This document shows positions 54,954 to 64,000 of a stretch of DNA of 64,000 nucleotides, in pieces. This stretch comes from Euphorbia lathyris (taxonomy: Eukaryota; Streptophyta; Magnoliopsida; Malpighiales; Euphorbiaceae): the NCBI RefSeq assembly GCF_963576675.1, contig NC_088911.1:85155256-85219255 (forward strand). Reading direction: 5' to 3'. The notes under the pieces were generated by a model. It saw nothing but the letters and a program-made list of their open reading frames with translations, searched no databases and was not told the DNA's origin. Position 1 is the stretch's first letter, and every line of letters starts with the position of its first letter. A program made the translations under genes and the position numbers.

Positions 54954-57900
54954 GCCATACAAGGAAGCACCTATACCACCTAAGAGCAACAATCCGTACG
55001 CGAGGCCAGCGCCTTTTAAATGTTTTCGGTGCAATGAGCCAGGCCATAGGTCCAACGAATGTCCTAGGAGGAAGAGCGCCAACATGGTGGAGAGGTATGA
55101 AGATGACTATGACGAAGGGGATGAAGTATTTTGTGAACCCTTAGGAGAAGATGATGATGAGGCGGATGAAGAGAGATACGCCATTCATGTGGTAAGGCGT
55201 TTGTTAGTCTCCGGCCGGATAGAGGGAGATCAGAGACACCGACTATTCAGAACCCGCTGTCTTGTGAAAGGAGGGCGATGCAATGTGATAATAGATAGTG
55301 GGAGCCAAGAGAACATTGTAAGCAGTAGCGCCGTTCGAAAATTTGGGTTATTGGCGGAGGTGCATCCCGACCCCTATCGGGTGGGATGGATCAAAAACGT
55401 GGGAGAACTTAGGGTGACCCAGAGATGCAGGGTACCTATTGTGATTGGTGATTATAGTGATGAAGTCTGTTGTGATGTGGTCGATATGGATGCCTGCCAC
55501 CTATTGTTGGGCCGACCCTGGCAATTTGATAATGACGCCATCCACGCAGGAAGAGAGAACACTTACAGATTTGTGAAGAATGGGGTGAAGTTCGTACTCA
55601 CGCTAATTATCCGAGAACCAAAGGCCGACGAGAAGTCTACCTTGGTAGTCTGTCCTACACACAAGTCATTTGTCAGCGAATGTGAAGAGAGCCAGATGGT
55701 GTATGTGGTAATGGTTAAGGCGAATCACGAAACCTTCCCAGTGGATGAACGGGAAATGCCGAATGAAGTGAACCGCCTGCTTGGCGAGTATCCGGATCTT
55801 TTCCCTGAGGAATTGCCAAGTGGGTTACCACCTTTGAGGGACATCCAACATCATATCGATCTTGTGCCCGGGGCTAGTTTACCAAGCCTCCCTCATTATC
55901 GAATGATTCCAAAGGAAAATGACATCATGAGGCAGAAAGTGGAAGAGCTCATTGAGATGGGATACGTTAGGGAAAGTATGAGTCCATGCGCCATCCCAGC
56001 CCTACTTACACCCAAGAAGGATGGATCCTGGCGGATGTGTGTGGACAGCAGAGCTATCAACAAGATCACTATCAAGTATAAGTTCCCTATTCCAAGGCTG
56101 GATGATATGCTAGACCAACTTGGCGGATCCCGAGTTTTCTCCAATATTGATCTCAGGAGCGGTTATCATCAGATACGAATCCGATCTAGGGATGAGTGGA
56201 AGACCGCCTTCAAGACCAGAGATGGATTGTATGAGTGGTTAGTTATGCCATTTGGGATGACTAACGCACCCAGTACTTTCATGAGGCTGATGAATCAGGT
56301 GCTTCGCCCGGTGATTGGAAAATTTGTAGTTGTGTATTTTGATGACATCCTGATTCATAGCAAGACCTTGGTGGAACATGTGGAGCATTTACAGATAGTG
56401 TTTGACCTGTTAAGGAAACACCAGTTATACGCCAACACTAAAAAGTGTGACTTCGTCATGGAAAGCCTGGTTTTCCTTAGATTCGTGGTTAGTGGCAATG
56501 GGGTCCAAGTTGATGGGGAAAAGGTAAGAGCCATCCGAGAATGGCCTACTCCGAGGAACATAGGGGATATCAGGAGTTTTCATGGACTAGCAACATTTTA
56601 TCGCTGATTCATCAAGAACTTCAGTTCCATAGTGGCCCCGTTGACGGAGTGCTTGAAGAAAGGAAAGGGATTCGCGTGGGCGGATGCCCAAAAGGAGAGC
56701 TTCGCCCTGATCAAAGAGAAGTTGAGTACAGCGCCCGTGCTGGCGTATCCCAATTTTGACAAACTATTCGAAGTTGAATGCGATGCTAGTGGAGTTGGGA
56801 TTGGTGGAGTCTTGATGCAAGAAAAGAGACCCATTGCATATTTCAGTGAGAAACTCCGTGAGGCAAGGCAAATGTGGGCAACATATGATCAAGAATTTTA
56901 TGCCGTAGTTAGGGCATTAAAGGTATGGGAGCATTACTTGGTAGGGAAAGAATTCATTCTCTACACCGACCACCAAGCCCTCAAGTACCTGGGAAGTCAG
57001 AAGCAACTTCGAAGCTCCATGCATGCCCGGTGGTCCGCTTTCATAGATAAGTTCCCCTATAAGCTTATCCATAAGGTTGGAAGACAGAACAAGGTGGCGG
57101 ACGCCTTGAGTCGAAGGGTGTCACTAATAAAGACAGTAAACCTAGAAACCGATTGTTTTGAACACATCCGAGGAGAATACTTGGCGGATCCTGATTTTGG
57201 CAGTATGTGGGAAAAGTGTCAGCACCAACATGGGGATGGGGCATATCACCTGATGGATGAGTACCTCATGAGGGGCAACCAACTTTGCTTACCCTGCACT
57301 TCCATCCGCGAGAAGGTTGTTCGTGATCTACATGGCGGATCCCTTGGAGGGAATTTTGGGCGAGACAAGACATATGAAGCCGTGAGCTCCCGTTATTTCT
57401 GGCCTAAGATGAAGAGAGATGTTGCCTACTTAGTAGAACGATGTTATATTTGCCAGACCGCCAAGGGACGCACTACAAATGCTGGCTTGCAGCTACCTTT
57501 GCCTATGCCAGAGACTATATGGGAGGATCTGTCCATGGACTTTGTCCTAGGGTTGCCCAGAACTCAGAGAGGCATGGATTCCATCTTTGTTGTGGTTGAT
57601 CGGTTTTCAAAGATGGCCCACTTCATACCATGTCGTAAAACTAATGATGCCTCAGCGACTGCTAAGCTATTCTTCAAAGAGATTGTCAGGCTACATGGCG
57701 TACCTAAGAGCATTGTCTCGGATCGTGATACGAAGTTCCTCAGTCACTTCTGGCGGACGTTGTGGGCTCTGTTTGATACGTCTCTGAAGTTTAGTACCAC
57801 CGCCCACCCTCAAACAGACGGACAGACCGAGGTGGTCAATAGAACTTTGGGAAACCTACTACGCAGCAAATGTAAGGATAAGCCCAAGATGTGGGATATG

Positions 57901-58572
57901 GTTTTAGCCCAAGCTGAGTTCGCCTACAATGGCTCTGTACATTTGGGAACCGGGAGATCCCCATTTGAGGTGGTATACACGAAGACCCCGAATCACGTCC
58001 TTGATATAGCCCATCTTCCTAAAGGAAACGTGACTGCCAATCAGCTGGCCAAGGATTATGTACAAATGCACCAAGAGGTGAGAGAAACTCTTGAGGAGAG
58101 AAATCAGAAATTAAAGGCTAAGGCGGATGAGCACCGCAGGGACCTACAGTTTGAAGTTGGGGATGAGGTTATGGTATATTTGGGCAAAGAGAGACTCGCC
58201 AACGCCACAAGCAGTAAGCTTCGACCTAGGAAATACGGGCCTTATAAGGTCACCAAGAAGGTCAATGCCAATGCCTATCATATAGCATTACCGAATTGGC
58301 TTGGTAAAATCTCACCGGCGTTCAACATCCGTGACCTTAGCCCGTGGAAGTCGGATGGTCCTTTGGAGTTTAGCCCGTGGAAGTCGGATGGTCCTTTGGA
58401 GTTCAACACAGACAAATCAGTGCCGAATTCTTTTAAAGAAGGAGAGAATGATGCAGACATCCTAACTGGGATCACTGATCACACGCGCTCTGGTGGATCC
58501 TCAGACATCAGACCCACGGAGGTTGTACCTAGGAGGACGGATCCCCAGGACATACGAGCGGGGCGGATCTAG
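54925..58572 (+). pseudogene. Gypsy pol with one nonsense codon
   Basis: One frame holds the gag knuckle, protease (NVIIDSGSQENIVSS), reverse transcriptase (YFDDILIHS, with GYHQIRIRSRDEWKTAFKTR), RNase H ([27 protein letters not shown]), integrase HHCC (H-x-H...CYICQ) and core ([51 protein letters not shown]). Only one stop interrupts it: TGA at 56605-56607 (YR-stop-FIKN), probably from CGA. The reading frame crosses the start of the 3' LTR at 58449 and ends at 58572. An 11-codon tandem repeat ([11 protein letters not shown] twice) lies near the end. Confidence 0.93.
58339..58404 (+). repeat. 33-bp tandem duplication in pol
   Basis: AGCCCGTGGAAGTCGGATGG... repeated directly, in frame, adding 11 codons. 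No counterpart in the remnant at 40095. Confidence 0.93.
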
Positions 58573-58958
58573 GAGTACACAAGGAGGCGAATCAACATCT
58601 ACCCCTGGGCGGATCTCTAGGTTTACTTCCTCCCGAAGTAATTCACCAACAACCCTGACAATCCGTACCTGTACCATTGTACTGATTGTCGGGGCGTATC
58701 ACCTATTTTACCCTTTTACGGATAGCCTTATTGAAACCCTAGTAGGGGTAATCCTTGTCTTTTATTATCATTAGGGGGATGTATTTAAACCCCCATTTTG
58801 TAAGGATGAAACAACTTTTTATCAATCAAAAACATTCTCTTTGAGAACTTAAGGTTTATACCTTGTTATTGGGATTCACTCCTTCTAGTTTAGCTAGAGA
58901 AGAACCTCTTTGTTGGTTTACGATTAAAACCTCTATTTATCGCTTTCAATCTGTATCA
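58449..58958 (+). repeat. Gypsy 3' LTR
   Basis: 510 bp, TGATGCAG...CTGTATCA, preceded by the purine tract AAAGAAGGAGAGAA. Confidence 0.94.
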
Positions 58959-59046
58959 CTATATTGGTGCTATTTTAAATATTGAGTCTAAATTAGTACT
59001 TCCCAAAAATCTTAGGTCTATTTTGGTACCTTATCCCTATAAATAA

Positions 59047-62000
59047 TGAACATTCAAAATCCTAACTTCATTTTTTATTCCAATCCAAAGTCTAGTTCCT
59101 TTTGATTTGATTCTAGTTTAAGTATTGACATATATATCTCAATATTGGTCCACAACTTCTAAATCTCTATTCGGATTGGGAAAGATAAACTTCACTTTCA
59201 TACCATTATTTTGTCTTCCCATAATTCTCGATATATATATATTTTTTTGATCTTGTGGTTTGGAAACAATAGAACCATTTTCCTTGCAATTTCTTGAAAT
59301 AAATTATAATCGACACCATTAAATTTTATTCTCACAAACATTTGATAATTATCAAAATGTAACATGTACCTTTAAATATTATAGCCAAACGAACTTCAAT
59401 TAATGTCTCAATATTACGGTTGATAATCTTAAAATAAAAATGTCTAATAATTAATATTGTTTAGAACCACATTTAATGGAACCAAATTTTTTCCAAAATC
59501 ACAATTTGCAGAGCTTATTCCCAATTCTGGGATTCTAGAGATCCAAGGGTGAAGTAGCAAATGAGGACCCTCAAGTAAAAAATCAAGTAAAAAAATTAAT
59601 TATGTAAAGTTTTCACAATCTGCTGTTTTGATAAACTAAAAAATTTTAAATACTGACGTCAACAATTTTGACAAAATCATTTGCAACAATTCTATATTTT
59701 TTTTAATAAAATTTTATTTTTCGTCCCCTCTTCCTTTTTTTGTCTAGATGTGTTTTGCGATTTGTTTAGACCTAGTATTATTTCTCTAATTGTTGCACCT
59801 TTTAAGATTTAATTTTTATTTTATTTTTTTTGAAAAAATATTATTTTTGGGCCCCCTACATCTCTTGGGCCCTGGGCAGACGCCCCCTCCTCCCCTTGTC
59901 CAAGGATGGCCCTAATTCACTTTCCCTATCATAATTAACAACACCTAAATGACTTTAAAGTGAAAAAAATAAAGAATACAAGTGACTTGAAAGATCATCA
60001 ACTCTTGAAATGTTTTGTTTTCATATCATCAATGATCATTTTAAGAGGTTAATTAAAATTTAGTAGTCATAATACTAAAAAATGTAAAATTAAATAATTT
60101 TTATGTTATGTTTTAAAGTTTAGTGATTAATATTAGTTGGGAATGTGTGTAATTTACACCAATTTGTTCTTCAAATTTTGCTATTCACTCAAGATACTCA
60201 TGTGACTATAGTTGGCCTTTCTTAATATTTCTCCTCCTCACCTTCTTCCTTTTATTTATATCTTTCTTCATACTCATTATAATCTTCAGAAAAAAATTCT
60301 AATGTCCCAACTCCTTTATCTATTTCTTTATCCTTTTCGTAAAAAAATGTCATTTTTTTATTATGCGGATTCTTTTTGTCCACATAATATATTATTTTAA
60401 TTAAATGAGAACTACTTTTTGTGAAAAAAATATAGTAATAGATAAGAGATTCAGAACAATAGATTTTTTTCCATAATCTTCATACTCATTTATCAAAAGT
60501 TTGAACTTTTTCTTGGAATTGATAATATCACATGAAAATCAAGCGGTTTTGATTATATAATCCAATGAAGAGCATGAAAAATCACTACTAAGTTGAGGTA
60601 AGTATTTTTTATGTGAAAAAATAAATATCAATATTAAAGTATAAAATTGGATAAAAATTGAGTACCATAAACGTAATTTATCAAAAAAAATTAGCTTGAT
60701 GATAATGGCTAATTAGTACAAACCTGCCTTTGACTTTTCTTGAAGATCTGTTATTGATCAAAATACAAGTCTTGTTCTTCTCATCTTGAATCTTACAATT
60801 TTCAAGGTGAGTACTTATTTATTTATTATTGTCAAAAAAAGTGACTTCATTCTATCAATGTTTATTGGGTGATTTCATACTGTAAGCATTAATTGTTTAT
60901 TTTAAATAGAAACGGCAACTACCATTTTTTTTTTACCACTTGTATATAAATATTTAATGTCAAATTTATTCTGATTTTTTTTGTTTTGTCAAACCACATT
61001 AGGTAATTACGAAACATCCGTACCACCACCACGGTACTTTTAATTCATGTCCATATTTAAATTAATACTTGTTCATTGGTTGGTAGATACTTCAAATGAG
61101 TGAGAGAGCTGCCCTAAATATTTAAGATTGTTCCATGTCCAAAGTAATGTTCGACTCGCTCTTGATTAAGAGTGAAAGAGCTATTACTGCTCAACCACTG
61201 TCCTTTAGATTTAAAATTTATTTTGAATAAACTTTCACTTAATGGAAACAATATAAAACATAAAATTAGAATAAATTCCACACAATTCACTCGATATGCA
61301 TTAAAAAGTTTAGTTAGTTATTCATTCATAAAGAAGGTGAGTTTTTGATAAAAATCATAATAAGATATATGAATCAATTGTAAATTTTTATTCGTAACAT
61401 ATACAAAATGGCAGTTGGTGGTTTGCACATTTGTCAAAAATGTTTATCATGTGATTTGGAAAAATTAAACAATATGACTTTACAAATTATCTAATATATA
61501 AGATCTGATTTTGTAAATTAACTAAGCCATAAATATTTTTTGACCAAAAATTCATGTTTGTATGTTTTAAACTACGGGTCTCTATTTGCAAATCAATAAA
61601 ACTAGAAGTTTTTTTTAACCTTTACCCTTATCGTTAAGAGAGAAGTTGTGAAATAAAGTTTGGAAGTTCTCTATTGTGCTATTGTTGTTGAGAGACCATG
61701 ATTGAAAAAAATGACATTGTGTTATAATTGTCGATTTTCGATTCCATTTTAGTTGACGACATTCTTGTTTTTCATTTTAGTTGGCTCATGGTTTTGGCGA
61801 GTCTTACCATTTATCATTTTGTCCTATTGTTTACGGTGTTTTACTGAGTTTTATTTTGCATGCTTTGTTGAACTATTATGCTATTGAGGCTCATTAATGG
61901 ATTTTACTTAAAAAAACCCATTGAAATGTCAATAATTATCATATGTAATTGAATTATATATTCTGGATCGGACGCTCCTAAATTGGAGGTGGTCGGCCGC

Positions 62001-62094
62001 TTAGGCCGGCTCCCCTTGGAGTCAGCTCTACGTCTATTAGATGTAGACATTGAGCACACATTTGACATTGTTTCTCCGGACCCTAAAATCAGTT
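59047..62094. other. AT-rich intergenic DNA with one transposon-like end
   Basis: No gene recognised. At 59845-59920 a GC-rich piece (GGGCCCCCTACATCTCTTGG then CCTGGGCAGACGCCCCCTCC and GGATGGCCCTA) looks like the right end of a DNA transposon, but no left partner was found. Short GGATCGGAC and CGGCCGCTTAGGCCGG palindromic words near 61965-62010 are unexplained. Confidence 0.5.
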
Positions 62095-62220
62095 TTTCTA
62101 GTTAAAAGTAATGTTTGGTAAATGCAAAATTGTTTTTCTTACAAGCTGTGAAACTACTTTCAAGAAAAGCTACATTTTGTAGATGTTGAGGAAAGTAGCT
62201 ATCGCAACAACTTATCAAGA
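62095..62220 (+). repeat. Relative of the intron-4 MITE-like fragment
   Basis: Shares TGTTTGGTAAATGCAAA, CTACATTTTGTAG and GCTGTGAAACTACTTTC-like words with 26905-27060. Diverged and without clear ends. Confidence 0.45.
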
Positions 62221-63185
62221 AAGTTGATATTAATTTTTTTTGGATAAAAATAGCAATAACTTTCAATATAACCTTATATATATTATTTTTTATTTCTTAA
62301 CTTTTAGAATTTTTATTGTGTATAAATACTTATCAGTTTTTCGTACAACACTTTTCCCCAGAACATTCATAAACTCCTGAATATAACATATGTTGTAGAT
62401 AAGCTTTTTCGTTATTCCATCCATAAGCCTTCGATATTCATGGTCCAAGGAGCCCAATCGGGCTTCTATCTGCGGGTTTAATGCTAGGGTGATCTATACT
62501 GACTCTATCAGGTTGTTGGCTTTCATCCATCAGGCCTCGATTCCTAGTTGGCAGAGTTGAAGAAAAAGGAAGTACGGAGGTTGGCTGGATTAGGAAGTTG
62601 TTCATCTGAGTCATGACGTAAATCTATTCAATCAGCGCTCACTGCACCAATTGATGTGGGAAATATTAAGATGAGCTTGATGGGTGCACATATTGTATGA
62701 GATAAGATATAAAAGTGGTCAAAGAGGGGTCAAAAATTGACGACCCAGTTCTGATGCCTAAAGTGAGAAAAATAATACTGAGGAGTGTGTAAACTTAGGT
62801 GAGCAAGTAGAATAAATAAAGTATCTTTTGAGTGTTGGGTACCTTGTATTTATATGAGATCTAGGTTGTGCATCCTAAATGTGAGATGAGGACTACATGA
62901 GAGTCTCTTAATGGGAAGGTCAATAATAGTTTCGTTAAGGGCACGTGTAATTCCGCTAATCTCGACATGAGATGTGGGTTGACATGTGCGTGACTTTTAA
63001 GACTCCATTTGACTGCGCTATGTGGCTCTGACAATTATTTTTGTAAATAGACTGTTCTATTGGTCCATATGTATTCGTGATAGTAATGTGATATTGTTAG
63101 ATTCTAGTTTATCAATTCATGTATAAATACTTGCGTATTACAGATATTTTTAATCAATGGAAAATAGAAACACAATTGTTTCTTA
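62221..63185 (+). other. Unassigned stretch, probably includes a copia 5' LTR end
   Basis: No gene. Its last 100 bp contain TATA-like TGTATAAATACTTG (63120) and end just before a primer site, so a copia LTR should finish near 63180. I could not find the LTR start. Confidence 0.4.
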
Positions 63186-63197
63186 TGGTATTAGAGC
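63186..63197 (+). promoter_or_regulatory. Worn primer binding site
   Basis: TGGTATTAGAGC, one base off the initiator tRNA-Met complement, placed upstream of a gag-like region. Confidence 0.65.
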
Positions 63198-63261
63198 TCT
63201 TTAGTTCATGGTCCAATTTTCTGCATCCTTTATTTTTCTCTAATTCTTCTTCTTTTCTACA

Positions 63262-64000
63262 ATGTCGTACAAAAGTTACCTACACATTGCTTTGAACACT
63301 AGCGATTCTGGTCCAGGTTCGAAATTGGATGGATGAAGAATTCATTGAACAAAAGTGTCGATTGAAATTGCAATAAGCACACAAATGAGGACAACTCTAA
63401 AAATGACGGAATCAATTTAGGAGGAGATAATTGCAGAGATCAACATGATAATCCAGTTTTGCTGCTTGTTAGTAACCTTTTAAACGAGAAAACTATATTT
63501 CCTTGAAGCGATCTATGATGATTGCGCTAAATGCAAAAAGAAAAGAAGTTTTTATCCTAAAAGATATTGAACATGAGGATATACTACTTCAGATGTGTTT
63601 ATAGAACAGGAAGATGATGATAACATGGTTTTGTCATGGATAATCAGCTCTTTATCTAAAAGTTTAACTAATGTGTTTTTTTTCACATACTACATGGGCT
63701 ATATGGCTTGAATTTGAGACTTGTTATGGATAGAGAAACGATCCTTTCCTCTTTCATCTCAAGAGAGAAATTATCCAGATCTCATAGGGCAACATGTCTA
63801 TTATTGAAATTTTCAAAAAACTGAAATGTCTATGGGTTGAACTAACTACCTTGTGTCCTTTTCCACCCTGCAAGTCACAGGAGTCACAAGTTTAAAGGAG
63901 GAAAACATTGCAGCCATTACAATAAGGATGAACATGACACAGATTCTTGCTTCCATCTCAAAGGTTATCCACCTTAGTATGAGGGACCTAGGCATAACAA
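63262..64000 (+). pseudogene. Decayed Ty1/copia gag, cut by window end
   Basis: Pieces of a copia gag in changing frames: DNPVLLLVSNLLN-like text near 63450, MIALNAKRKE near 63515, VLSWIISSLSKSLTNVFFFT near 63630, LWIEKRSFPLSSQERNY near 63725, and a knuckle-like HCSHYNKDEHDTDSCFHLKG near 63910-63970. At least five frame changes or stops. It continues past the window, so pol is not visible. Confidence 0.7.

Larger units (their letters stand above)
53302..58958 (+). mobile_element. Chromovirus-like Ty3/gypsy element, nearly intact
   Basis: 5657 bp with two 510-bp LTRs (TGATGC...GTATCA) and the exact 5-bp target duplication CTATA (53297-53301, 58959-58963). One tRNA-iMet primer site, gag and pol in one orientation, and a polypurine tract. 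Damage is slight: one nonsense codon and one frame change in gag, one nonsense codon in pol. RT motifs resemble CRM/Galadriel-type chromoviruses, and pol runs on into the 3' LTR as in CRM, but I see no clear chromodomain, so the clade is tentative. Confidence 0.94.
52507..59037. mobile_element. Mutator-type palindromic MITE split by a gypsy insertion
   Basis: Two parts, 52507-53301 and 58964-59037, together about 870 bp. Termini GGGATAAGATAC and GGTACCTTATCCC; the arms share the words AGGCTTAACGTTTACAA, AGGTCTA and CACCAATATAGGC in opposite orientation and pair over most of the element. Flanks TTTAAATAA (52498-52506) and TATAAATAA (59038-59046) match in 8 of 9 positions. The right arm holds the gypsy element. 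No coding capacity. Confidence 0.85.

Overview
This is a gene-poor, repeat-dense nuclear window from a flowering plant, almost certainly a eudicot. One spliced host gene (a plastid-type tandem DJ-1/PfpI protein, eight exons, 24460-30889) sits among Ty1/copia, Ty3/gypsy, LINE, hAT-type, Mutator-type, Tourist-type and probable Helitron sequences. Nothing bacterial, viral-episomal or CRISPR-like is present. The species cannot be named from what is visible.

Left third (1-24280): a nested stack of transposons with at least four layers. The oldest is the 3' end of a LINE (23005-24280). A minus-strand copia element with gag and the start of pol at 1-1513 appears to have landed in it; a fragment of its outer LTR is probably 22681-23004. 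That copia was interrupted by a large Sirevirus-like (SIRE/Maximus) copia element in tandem form: a truncated internal end (2925-4684), an LTR (4685-6187), a full internal region with PBS, gag, pol and a long third ORF, then a second LTR (21202-22680). The third ORF is interrupted by a non-autonomous Tat/Athila-like gypsy element (12948-19062, target duplication TTGAG). All protein genes here are broken, mostly by TAG codons that look like C-to-T decay of CAG or TGG codons.

Middle (24281-34100): the DJ-1 gene, whose 3.35-kb fourth intron holds several miniature transposons, a 132-bp tandem duplication and a possible in-frame cassette exon. Downstream lies a CTTCGCAG-motif-rich repeat interrupted by a solo LTR (TSD TAATA) and a Mutator-type MITE (9-bp TSD).

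Right half (34101-64000): a near full-length minus-strand L1-type LINE with a 12-bp TSD, a gypsy 3' remnant, a probable Helitron, at least eight foldback or hAT-like MITEs whose target duplications can be read directly, a 5'-truncated LINE, and a nearly intact chromovirus-like gypsy element (53302-58958, TSD CTATA) inserted in the arm of an 870-bp palindromic MITE. The last 4 kb are AT-rich and largely featureless until a decayed copia gag enters at the right edge. The elements interact mainly by insertion into one another. The host gene is the only locus likely to make a functional cellular protein; the LINE ORF1 is also intact.
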